Source of the DNA: Caldilineaceae bacterium
GTDB lineage: Bacteria > Chloroflexota > Anaerolineae > Caldilineales > Caldilineaceae
DNA length: 18,993 nt
Direction: 5' to 3'
Assembly (NCBI GenBank): GCA_019637645.1
Contig: JAHBVH010000112.1
Location: 1 to 18,993, forward strand
Position numbers and translations under genes: made by a program
Shown here: positions 1 to 6,547 of the stretch, piece by piece
Position numbering within the stretch: the first letter of the stretch is position 1
How the letters are laid out: each line of letters starts with the position of its first letter
The notes under the pieces: generated by a model
Seen by the model: only the letters and a program-made list of their open reading frames with translations
Told to the model about the DNA's origin: nothing
Databases searched by the model: none

Positions 1-24
1 AAGCGGGCTTGAACTGGCGTTGCT

Positions 25-68
25 GGCTAGCCTGCTGAGGCGGGCGATTTACCGAATTTAATGTTTAC
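25..68. repeat. Copy 1 of a bipartite intergenic repeat
   Basis: This non-coding stretch holds GGCTAGCCTGCTG (25-37) followed by an AT-rich 20-mer at 49-68. Both parts recur at 5450-5462 and 5493-5512: the first block differs at one base, the 20-mer at two (consensus TTACCRAATTTAATKTTTAC). The spacing between blocks is 11 nt here and 30 nt in the other copy. No gene starts on the plus strand downstream of this copy within the window. I know of no named family for it. Confidence 0.5.
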
Positions 69-148
69 TTTTTATTTGGGATGAGACTAATGAATAATGC
101 CAGGCGGTCATCAGATCCCTGATTGATTTTATTACCGTTCATGATGGT

Positions 149-177
149 GGGAGGAATCTTCCGTCTGCATCCCTCCC
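149..177 (-). terminator. Weak hairpin downstream of the HPS-like gene
   Basis: GGGAGG (149-154) can pair with CCTCCC (172-177) across a 17-nt loop. It lies just beyond the stop codon of the minus-strand gene ending at 180, so it may end that transcript. The loop is large and no clear U-tract follows on the minus strand, so this is a weak call. Otherwise 1-179 holds nothing I recognise apart from the repeat at 25-68. Confidence 0.3.
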
Positions 178-179
178 GC

Positions 180-902
180 TTATTTTCCCTTCACACGCGT
201 CACAATCTCGCGCATCACCCGTTCAAAATCGGGGTCGGCGGCCTTGAATTCGGTGCCGCTGATGACCAAGGGCGCGCCAAAGACCACAATCTCGGCCCCC
301 ATGGCTAGCGTTTGGATGGCCTGGTCAATGCTTAACCCACCCACAGCCTGTACGGGAATGGTAACGGCTTCTAAGATGGCTGGTAAGTCGTCGAGCGGAC
401 TTAACCCTTTGATCAGATTGCGCTCGTCAAAGCCGGTATGGACGATAATATAATCGACACCCATGGCCTGTGCTTCGCGGGCACGCTGGGGCTTGTCGGG
501 GCAGAGCATGACATCACACATCACCTTGCCGTCATAGTGCTTAGCTACCTTGACCTGCTCCAGAATGCTGGCGTCATGGGCCTGCCCCATCACCACCACC
601 ATGTTGGCCCCGGCTTTGAACATCATCTCTGCTTCGAGCCCGGCCCCGTCCATCGTCTTGAGGTCGGCCACAATGGGGTGATTGGGAAAAGCTTTGCGTA
701 GCGCGCGTACGCCATGCAGCCCTTCGGCTAAGATTAAAGGCGTGCCCGCTTCCAGCCAATCCACGCCAGCATTGACGGCTCCTTGGGCCAAGGCTAATGC
801 TTCGTCAATCGTCGTCACATCCAGTGAAATTTGAATAATTGGTGCTGGTTTTCCCTGTTTCGTCACCTGAACGGCTCCTCTTTGGGTATTCGGTTGATTC
901 AT
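180..902 (-). CDS. 3-hexulose-6-phosphate synthase-like protein (OMP decarboxylase superfamily)
   Basis: The product is a 240-residue (beta/alpha)8 barrel of the orotidine-5'-phosphate decarboxylase suprafamily. The signature D-x-K-x-x-D is present as DLKTMD at residues 80-85 and is followed by FKAGA. Further marks are HTGFD (155-159) and the phosphate-binding end GG (188-189) with VVFGAP (206-211). DLKTMD favours hexulose-6-phosphate synthase (condensation of formaldehyde with ribulose 5-phosphate, or the reverse) over 3-keto-L-gulonate-6-phosphate decarboxylase, but substrate is not settled by sequence. I chose the ATG at 902. A longer reading frame begins at a TTG at 980 and would add 26 unlikely residues. 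The Shine-Dalgarno match is poor. No phosphohexulose isomerase, the usual partner, lies in the window. The gene is last in a minus-strand run, 83 nt after the patatin gene. Confidence 0.8.
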   Translation of the reverse strand: MNQPNTQRGAVQVTKQGKPAPIIQISLDVTTIDEALALAQGAVNAGVDWLEAGTPLILAEGLHGVRALRKAFPNHPIVADLKTMDGAGLEAEMMFKAGANMVVVMGQAHDASILEQVKVAKHYDGKVMCDVMLCPDKPQRAREAQAMGVDYIIVHTGFDERNLIKGLSPLDDLPAILEAVTIPVQAVGGLSIDQAIQTLAMGAEIVVFGAPLVISGTEFKAADPDFERVMREIVTRVKGK

Positions 903-985
903 TGTTGCTTGCGGGCGGCTTGAACCCTCACGCTGGGGAGTGCTCCTGCTCAGTTTACTGGTTTTGTGGCAGATCTGCAACCACG

Positions 986-3070
986 CTACTCATCTCCCGC
1001 AAAATAACGCTGGATAGTCGCCAAGGATCGTCGATTCTCCATGCTGCTTAACTCTTGTTCAATGCGCACTTTGTCTTCGGGCGCAAGCTGCCACGAGAGG
1101 GGCGCTTCACCGCCAAATTGAAATTTTACACGCTTGATCTCGATGTCGCGTGCATAGGCGCGGGTGAAGATCTGGTATTCCATGTTGTTACGCTGTTGTT
1201 GTGCCGTCGTCTGGACATTGAGCATGGTGAGGACTGGCCCGGCCAGATTATAGAGCCAACCGGCATTTTCGTTGGGTGGGGGCAAGCCCTCTTCTGAAAA
1301 GGCCGAGGCTTCGATCTGAAGCAGCAATAGCTTCTTCCGCCCCAACGTTTGGGCATGGGGCAGGATCGTATTGAGCCACTCTAGCGCGGAAACAAAACCA
1401 AAGTTGTCATAGTACCCGCCATCGGCCAGATGATAGTCTTGGGCGGCAGGGGTATCCAGCGCCCGCGCCACGGGCGTTACATAGGGGAAAGTTGCCGATA
1501 GCCGCGCCGCGGTAACGACGGGAATGTCGAAGCCTGGATAAAGTGTGCTGAAATAGCGAGGGCGGCTAAAGATCTGTTCGTCGGTGATGGGCGGCGCGTT
1601 TTGATCCAGCGGTGTCAGGAGCAGCCGCTCTCCGGTCTCCACAATCGTGGTATTAAAAATAACGGGTGGTCGCCAGCCCGCGGCAATGCCATCGCGCCAA
1701 TCGACAAAGGTGCGCTCGGGCGTTGCCAGCTTTTTCGCCCAAGCCTGTTCCAAGGCCCAACCCCGATCCTGGAGGGGATTCCAATAGCCCGCAATGGCAA
1801 AGGTGGCCCGCCAAAAATCGGGGTAGATAATGCCCCAGGCGGTTGGGGCAAGGCTCGGACTACTGGCCGCTGCTTGGATGGCTGTAAGTTGGTCGGACGG
1901 CGGTGGCCCTTGATCCGCATAGGCATCGACAAAGTACATGGCCCCGACACTGCCACCCGACGCCGCGGAGATCAAGACAATCGACGAACTGAAAGCATCG
2001 CCCACTTCTCGTTGTAGGAGGGTCAACACTTGGGCTGTCCAATAGGCGGCCTTGATCCCACCACCGCTCGTATTGACGACAACCATGATGGGATACTCAT
2101 CCACTGGGTGGCGCGCATGCCAACGGCGAAAAGCCTTTTCAGGGGTTAGGGGTTCGGCGCGTTGTGCCTGTTCTAATGCTGGCGAAGACTTGACGGCATA
2201 GTAGTAATCGGTGTTGACAAAGGCCCAGGAGAGAAAGGAGAGCAAGAACAAGGCCAATGACGTGGGCACGCGGTAGCGATCGAGATAGAGGGCCAGACCT
2301 GGCAAGAGCCAACCCAAGAGAATAAAGAGCAAGAGGATATAGACCAACGCCGGTACTTGGAGGTTGTCGATCCAGGGCTGATCGGGGCGCAAGAGAAAAT
2401 AGCCCAATACGTAGACAAGCAGCGTGAAGAGTAGATAGGCTAACGCCACTTCATGGCCATTGGCGGTGACCCGTTGCCCAGCGGCGTTACGCGCCGTGGG
2501 ATAGCCCGCTTTTTCAAGCAGTGCTAACAGACGGGAACGCAGCGCGATCAGCCATGGCTGGCGCGGCAACCGGGCCAAACCCCGCTCGGAAAGACGCCGC
2601 GCGCCAACGGCAATGCCCACGCCTAAGCCAACCCCTATCCCCTTGTCCAGCAGCCCCAGCGCGCTCGAGCGCCAAAGCGCCGCAGCGACAATCGGCACGG
2701 CAAAGAGGGCAAACAAAAAGACAATGCGACCTTCGGGCCAAGTGGGCAAGGGAAGTGGCTGCATATTGTGGAAAAAATAGGGACCCGAGGCCAAGAGCAG
2801 CCGTAAGGTTGTCATACAAACCCAGGCGGCCAACAGGGCAAACCACGTGACCAAGGCCAATTCCCACCAATTGCTGAGCACGAAGAGGTTGGCTAGCAAA
2901 TCAGCAGCGACAAAGAGGGCAACAGGGGCACAGCCCAATAAGACAAGGGCTGTTAACAGACTGTAGCGCGCCAAATAGAGATAAGGCAACAGGGAAAACC
3001 GGCGCTGTAGCCACAACAGCAGTACAATCAGCACCAGCAGGACCAACGCAAGCAGACTAGAGGAGGTCAT
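986..3070 (-). CDS. Multi-spanning membrane protein with C-terminal patatin-like phospholipase domain
   Basis: The 694-residue protein has two parts. Residues 1-290 are very hydrophobic, with about six to eight membrane segments (near 4-20, 36-59, 69-93, 114-133, 138-157, 208-227, 239-263 and 273-289). Residues about 325-690 form a soluble patatin-type lipase domain. The oxyanion-hole motif is SGGGIK (335-340), the nucleophile elbow GGSVG carries Ser374, and the catalytic Asp is Asp550 in ADGGYYDN. The family hydrolyses acyl esters of phospholipids or neutral lipids through a Ser-Asp dyad. All key residues are present, so it should be active, probably at the inner face of the membrane. The ATG at 3070 is preceded by AAAGGA at good spacing. 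It is 190 bp downstream of the dehydrogenase pair, with a hairpin between, so it may be only partly co-transcribed with them. Natural substrate unknown. Confidence 0.85.
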   Translation of the reverse strand: MTSSSLLALVLLVLIVLLLWLQRRFSLLPYLYLARYSLLTALVLLGCAPVALFVAADLLANLFVLSNWWELALVTWFALLAAWVCMTTLRLLLASGPYFFHNMQPLPLPTWPEGRIVFLFALFAVPIVAAALWRSSALGLLDKGIGVGLGVGIAVGARRLSERGLARLPRQPWLIALRSRLLALLEKAGYPTARNAAGQRVTANGHEVALAYLLFTLLVYVLGYFLLRPDQPWIDNLQVPALVYILLLFILLGWLLPGLALYLDRYRVPTSLALFLLSFLSWAFVNTDYYYAVKSSPALEQAQRAEPLTPEKAFRRWHARHPVDEYPIMVVVNTSGGGIKAAYWTAQVLTLLQREVGDAFSSSIVLISAASGGSVGAMYFVDAYADQGPPPSDQLTAIQAAASSPSLAPTAWGIIYPDFWRATFAIAGYWNPLQDRGWALEQAWAKKLATPERTFVDWRDGIAAGWRPPVIFNTTIVETGERLLLTPLDQNAPPITDEQIFSRPRYFSTLYPGFDIPVVTAARLSATFPYVTPVARALDTPAAQDYHLADGGYYDNFGFVSALEWLNTILPHAQTLGRKKLLLLQIEASAFSEEGLPPPNENAGWLYNLAGPVLTMLNVQTTAQQQRNNMEYQIFTRAYARDIEIKRVKFQFGGEAPLSWQLAPEDKVRIEQELSSMENRRSLATIQRYFAGDE

Positions 3071-3219
3071 ACCAGAGTCCTTTTGTTAGATGTAAAAAGG
3101 GCTTTGCGCTTGATGACAGGCGCTCAAGCCATCATCGTCTTGGGTAATGGCAAGGGCTTTAGTGGCGTCGGGCAGTCCCAAGGTTTGTGGCTTGGGCGGG
3201 ACAATAGCGATCACCCGTT

Positions 3220-3250
3220 GCCCTGACAGATTTTGTAAACCTGTCAGGGC
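3220..3250. repeat. Intergenic hairpin of the ACAG-TTT/AAACCTGT type
   Basis: GCCCTGACAG (3220-3229) pairs perfectly with CTGTCAGGGC (3241-3250). After one A/C mismatch, TTT pairs with AAA, closing a TGT loop. It lies 10 nt beyond the stop of the dehydrogenase gene (minus strand), so it may act as a terminator or RNA 3'-end stabiliser. No U-tract follows. It shares its core with the hairpin at 14323-14355, which suggests a dispersed palindromic element rather than a one-off terminator. Confidence 0.7.
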
Positions 3251-3260
3251 GGGCTTTGCA

Positions 3261-4298
3261 TTAATTGACGCGGAGGACCGACTTTACATTCTCGCCGATT
3301 TCCATTTTGTGGAAAGCTTCTTCCCAGTCGTTGAGGCCATAGATGCCGCCAATGACGGGGTTGAGATTAACTTGGCCGGTAGAGAGCAAGGCCAAGACCC
3401 GTTCCCAGGTGGGATAGGTGTGGCTAAAGGAGCCTTGGAGAGTCACCGCTTTGCCGACCAGAGGATCGAGGCTAAAGTCCAACGGTTGAGGCCCCCAACC
3501 GATCTTGGTGATGCGACCATTGGGGCGGACTAAGTCCATCGACTGTTTCAAGGCTCGGCTGACCCCCGTGCAATCGACTACCAGATCGGCACCAAAGCCG
3601 TCACCCAAGCTTTGGATCAACTGTGTGGCATTTTCCCGCTGAATGTTAACCGTGTAGTGCGCGCCTAATTCGGCTGCAACTTCCATCCGTTTTTCATCGG
3701 CGTCGGTACCCAGCACAACAATCGTCCCCGCTCCGCGTAGGCGGACAATTTGGAGTGCCATAATGCCGATTGGCCCTGGCCCTTGAATAACGACTAGATC
3801 GCCCGGTTTCATGGCGGTCTTTTCGACTAAAGCATTGTAGGCGACACAGATCGGCTCGGTGAGCGCGGCATGTTCAAAGGGAACATTATCGGGCACGCGG
3901 TGCAAAATTTGGGGACGCGCCGCGACATAGGTAGTCATGGAGCCGTCGGCTAATGCCCCATAGCCCAAGCGGGTGGGGCAGAGGTTATAGTTGCCGCTGA
4001 GACAGTAGACACAACTGCCACAGACTTGGGCCGCGGTTTCACACGCAACCCGGTCGCCAACCGCAAAGCCATTGACATTGGCCCCAACATCGGCCACCAC
4101 ACCCGCAAATTCATGGCCCAACACCAGGGGCAGCTTGACCGCCCAACTTTGGTGCTCGCGCCACATGTGGACATCGCTGCCACAGACGCCTGTTGCTTTG
4201 ACTTCGATCAACACTTGATCGGGTGTCATGGTCGGCTCAGGCACATCCCGCACTTCGACATCGCCATCTTGGCGACCATACTTGACAACTGCTTTCAT
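3261..4298 (-). CDS. Zinc-dependent medium-chain dehydrogenase (sorbitol/threonine dehydrogenase-like)
   Basis: The 345-residue protein is a complete medium-chain dehydrogenase that oxidises an alcohol or polyol with NAD(P). Catalytic zinc ligands are visible as Cys39, His62 with Glu63 in GHE, and Glu148. The structural-zinc lobe has all four cysteines (93, 96, 99, 107). The dinucleotide loop is GPGPIG (173-178). The end of strand beta-2 reads GTDAD, without the simple acidic residue typical of strict NAD enzymes, so cofactor preference is open. The ATG at 4298 follows the stop codon of the upstream dehydrogenase by 2 nt, and its GGAG ribosome site lies inside the end of that gene. This implies translational coupling. 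Likely substrates are sugar alcohols or related polyols, inferred from family and neighbours only. Confidence 0.9.
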   Translation of the reverse strand: MKAVVKYGRQDGDVEVRDVPEPTMTPDQVLIEVKATGVCGSDVHMWREHQSWAVKLPLVLGHEFAGVVADVGANVNGFAVGDRVACETAAQVCGSCVYCLSGNYNLCPTRLGYGALADGSMTTYVAARPQILHRVPDNVPFEHAALTEPICVAYNALVEKTAMKPGDLVVIQGPGPIGIMALQIVRLRGAGTIVVLGTDADEKRMEVAAELGAHYTVNIQRENATQLIQSLGDGFGADLVVDCTGVSRALKQSMDLVRPNGRITKIGWGPQPLDFSLDPLVGKAVTLQGSFSHTYPTWERVLALLSTGQVNLNPVIGGIYGLNDWEEAFHKMEIGENVKSVLRVN

Positions 4299-4300
4299 GG

Positions 4301-5287
4301 TTATAGCTCCAATATCGCTTTGATGAGATCAACTCGTCCAGCCGCGAGATCGTCAATAATCTGCGGGCCGTCGGCCAGGGGGGCCACCTTTTCCATCATC
4401 GGTTCCACATTGATCCGGCCACTGGCAATGGCATCCAACGCCAGTGGGAACTCGCTTTGAAAGCCATAGGTGCCGCAGATGCTCAACTCGCGCGCCACCA
4501 CCTCTTGCATATCCAACTCAATCATGCGCGCACTGTTGCCAATCCAGGTGATATGACCGCCATTGCGCGTGATTTTGTGGGCCTGTTGCACAGCGGCTGA
4601 GATGCCCACCGCCTCCACGGCCACATCGACGCCTTTTTTATTCGTATAGTCGAGAATGGTTTGGACGGGCTCCTGGTTTTTAATGTTGATCACCAAGTCG
4701 GCACCCAACTCTTCGGCCATCTCTAGCCGGTGAGGGCTCATGTCGCTCATGATCACCTTGCCCGCGCCAGCCAAGCGGGCCGCCATCATTGCCAACAGCC
4801 CAATCGTCCCCGCACCAACAATCGCCACCGTCCCCATGAGGGGAATCGGCGTGCGACTAATGGCATGCAAGGCAACGGCCAACGGTTCACACATGGCAGC
4901 TTGTCGCCAAGAGAGATGGGCTGGTTTGGGCAGCAACATCGATTCGTGGACAACGACCTGCTCGGCATAGGCCCCAGGGGTGCTAAAGACGCCCAACACC
5001 TTGCGCTGACCAATGCCGTTAAAGGGAAAGATCGGCGTCGCGACCACGGCGTCACCAACCTTGGCCGCGGTAACGCCGCTGCCCAGCGCGGCTACCACAC
5101 CGCTGAACTCGTGGCCCATAACCATGGGGGGATTCCGCCGCCCGGTGGAGCCGGTGTAGCCATGCACATCGGAACCGCAAATGCCCACGGCTTTGACATC
5201 AATAATCACCTCGCCGGGACCAGCCGTCGGGCGCGGTACATCTTGCACCGTCATCTGCCACGGTGCTTCATAGACTAATGCTTGCAT
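4301..5287 (-). CDS. Medium-chain dehydrogenase lacking the structural-zinc cysteines
   Basis: This 328-residue protein is a diverged relative of the next gene and is first in the minus-strand run. Catalytic-zinc residues are kept: Cys37 (GICGSD), His59-Glu60 (GHE) and Glu134. The Rossmann loop is GAGTIG (158-163), and Asp182 at the end of beta-2 favours NAD. The lobe that normally carries four cysteines is replaced by a short segment at about 82-104 with no cysteine at all. I chose the ATG at 5287, preceded by GTGAGG at good spacing and giving a normal N-terminus. An in-frame ATG at 5356 would add 23 poorly matching residues and would overlap the palindrome at 5336-5359. Probably a polyol or sugar oxidoreductase working in sequence with the neighbouring enzyme; substrate unknown. 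Confidence 0.88.
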   Translation of the reverse strand: MQALVYEAPWQMTVQDVPRPTAGPGEVIIDVKAVGICGSDVHGYTGSTGRRNPPMVMGHEFSGVVAALGSGVTAAKVGDAVVATPIFPFNGIGQRKVLGVFSTPGAYAEQVVVHESMLLPKPAHLSWRQAAMCEPLAVALHAISRTPIPLMGTVAIVGAGTIGLLAMMAARLAGAGKVIMSDMSPHRLEMAEELGADLVINIKNQEPVQTILDYTNKKGVDVAVEAVGISAAVQQAHKITRNGGHITWIGNSARMIELDMQEVVARELSICGTYGFQSEFPLALDAIASGRINVEPMMEKVAPLADGPQIIDDLAAGRVDLIKAILEL

Positions 5288-5335
5288 AGCGTAAACCTCA
5301 CTCTTCCTCTTCTGGAGAAATTCGTTGAAAGGGGC

Positions 5336-5359
5336 ACAATCATGATCGATCAACATTGT
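5336..5359. promoter_or_regulatory. 24-bp near-palindrome, candidate operator of the dehydrogenase operon
   Basis: Outer arms ACAAT and ATTGT flank a perfect TGATCGATCA core, with two unpaired bases on each side between arm and core. Ten of twelve base pairs are symmetrical. It lies 49-72 nt upstream of the dehydrogenase ATG at 5287, where a repressor or activator dimer would be expected. No regulator gene is present in the window, so the protein is unknown. Confidence 0.55.
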
Positions 5360-5449
5360 AGATCAATGGTTCCACCTTTCGCCGATTTTGTCAACCGGCG
5401 ACGCTGAGCAGGAGGGCATTTCTGTTTTCGGGGAAGCAGCCATGGCGCG

Positions 5450-5512
5450 GGCTAGCCTGGTGGCTTTGGGGGGCCTGTCGGGCGCGGGGGGCTTACCAAA
5501 TTTAATTTTTAC
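5450..5512. repeat. Copy 2 of a bipartite intergenic repeat
   Basis: GGCTAGCCTGGTG (5450-5462) and the AT-rich 20-mer at 5493-5512 match the element at 25-68. The 3' end of the 20-mer overlaps the likely -35 region of the lipoprotein promoter, so this copy may supply part of a promoter. Confidence 0.5.
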
Positions 5513-5535
5513 CCTTCATCAACTGCTGTTAGAAT
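5508..5535 (+). promoter_or_regulatory. Candidate extended -10 promoter for the small lipoprotein gene
   Basis: TTTACC (5508-5513) is followed after 16 nt by TAGAAT (5530-5535), which is preceded by TGT, an extended -10 motif. The start codon is 46 nt downstream. The -10 matches the consensus at five of six positions; the -35 matches four of six. Confidence 0.45.
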
Positions 5536-5581
5536 TGGGGGCAGGATCATTCGGGCGATCAACTGCGCAAGGAGGCAATTC

Positions 5582-6037
5582 ATGCAAAGTACATTCATGC
5601 CAAGTACATTGTCGTCTAGCCAAGGCCAGCAGGGTGTTGCGCGATTGCGGACTTGGTGTTTCCGGCGTGCGCGTTGGCTGTTCTGGGTGGTGTTCGTGAC
5701 TTTGGTCAGTAGCGCTTGTACGCCTCTGATGCTGACCCCAACCCCCATGACCCCAACTCCCGTGGCCGAAGAGCTAAGATTGATTGTCACGGTCCACTAT
5801 CCGACGGTCGCGGTCTTGAATCGTTTCGCTGGGGAACTTGATATTTGGGAAGTGGATCGGGCTGGTCAGACCTTTGTGGCGCGCATCACGTTGGCACAAT
5901 ATGATGCCTTGTTGCAAGAGCAGCTGACTGTTACCCTTGATTGTGCCAAGATGCGCCAATATGAGTCAACCACCACCTTGGCCCAGCCGCCGATTGCCGA
6001 CCTCATGGCAACGCAGTGCCCCAGTGAGAACGCATAG
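5582..6037 (+). CDS. Small predicted lipoprotein, function unknown
   Basis: The 151-residue protein starts at an ATG with an excellent AAGGAGG site six bases upstream. Arg-rich residues 21-31 precede a hydrophobic stretch (32-44) and the lipobox VSSAC with Cys46, so it should be exported and lipid-anchored. A Thr-Pro linker (51-60) follows. The remaining roughly 90 residues read like a small ferredoxin-like alpha/beta unit, with LDIWEVD at 86-92 and the helix ITLAQYDALLQEQ after it. I recall this pattern (D-[IV]-W-E-V, then an x-x-YDALL-type helix) from N-terminal domains of some secreted metallo-carboxypeptidases of Chloroflexota, where the domain precedes the protease; here it stands alone. 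That link is from memory and tentative. The first ten residues come from a 15-bp tandem duplication that also doubles the start codon. A second, unlikely start is at 5597. Confidence 0.7.
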   Translation: MQSTFMPSTLSSSQGQQGVARLRTWCFRRARWLFWVVFVTLVSSACTPLMLTPTPMTPTPVAEELRLIVTVHYPTVAVLNRFAGELDIWEVDRAGQTFVARITLAQYDALLQEQLTVTLDCAKMRQYESTTTLAQPPIADLMATQCPSENA

Positions 6038-6073
6038 CAAGTGTCTTTTTTCTGTTCTCTTTCCTAAAGCGGT

Positions 6074-6102
6074 TTGACGAAGTCCGACGATAACGGTATA
6101 CT
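6074..6102 (+). promoter_or_regulatory. Strong sigma-70-type promoter for the ABC importer operon
   Basis: TTGACG (6074-6079) and TATACT (6097-6102) are separated by 17 nt, an almost consensus vegetative promoter. An inverted repeat ACGGT (6093-6097) / ACCGT (6109-6113) straddles the -10 box and expected start site, where a repressor could bind. Transcription would begin near 6109, leaving a leader of about 440 nt before the binding-protein ATG at 6548. Confidence 0.6.
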
Positions 6103-6547
6103 GTATCAACCGTGTAAAGAAACTTCCAGTTTCCAGCAACTCTCACTCTCTGGTTATCCAAGAGGCTGGCCTGGATCATCGACCTTAAAGCCACATTTTA
6201 CTCCATCCTTGCTCATGGCCGGAAAGCAGCGCTTTCCGCTTGTTAGTTTATGCCCATTTTGGCATGTCCATTCTGTTGATGAGTAATATCTATCGTGTAT
6301 GGACCTAAATGACCCATGCGATGATTGGCTAGAATCGTTGACGAGGAGGCTAGTGCTGCTCAATTGAACAAGCCTGAGCCCCGCTCTACGCGGTTCTTTT
6401 TGGTAATGATTCAAGTACACACGTTGATCCAAAGGCATGACAGCCGTGAACAGAACAGCTTCTCTGTGCTTCTGTGGCCTGATTGATTTGACGCTGTGGC
6501 CTGAATAGATACTTTTTTATTTCCCTACCAAAGGAGAGACTCCCTGT
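6103..6547 (+). other. Long non-coding leader of the ABC importer operon
   Basis: No supported gene lies here. It is visibly richer in A+T than the flanking genes. It contains several short hairpins: CGGAAAGC (6220-6227) with GCTTTCCG (6231-6238); ATGCC (6250-6254) with GGCAT (6261-6265); and GTCCAT (6266-6271) with ATGGAC (6299-6304). Near its end is a pair of identical 11-mers (6472-6482 and 6494-6504). I do not recognise a known riboswitch class. A reverse-strand reading frame at 6154-6438 has no ribosome site and no family I recognise. Confidence 0.5.
6472..6504. repeat. Direct repeat of an 11-mer, 22 bp apart, upstream of the binding-protein gene
   Basis: CTGTGGCCTGA occurs at 6472-6482 and again at 6494-6504. 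The repeat distance of 22 bp is about two helical turns, placing both copies on the same DNA face. TTGACG (6488-6493) lies directly before the second copy and GATACT (6508-6513) after it, 14 nt from TTGACG, too short for a normal promoter. It could be a protein-binding site or a chance duplication. Confidence 0.45.

Noticed and set aside
903..980. TTG start adding 26 residues to the HPS-like protein
   Set aside because: Non-conserved sequence and a poor start codon; the ATG at 902 gives a normal family length.
6154..6438. 94-codon reverse-strand reading frame with three cysteines in the importer leader
   Set aside because: No ribosome site before its ATG, no recognisable family, and it overlaps the likely promoter-derived leader of the importer.
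6488..6513. Second promoter TTGACG/GATACT close to the binding-protein gene
   Set aside because: The 14-nt spacing is too short for a sigma-70 promoter.
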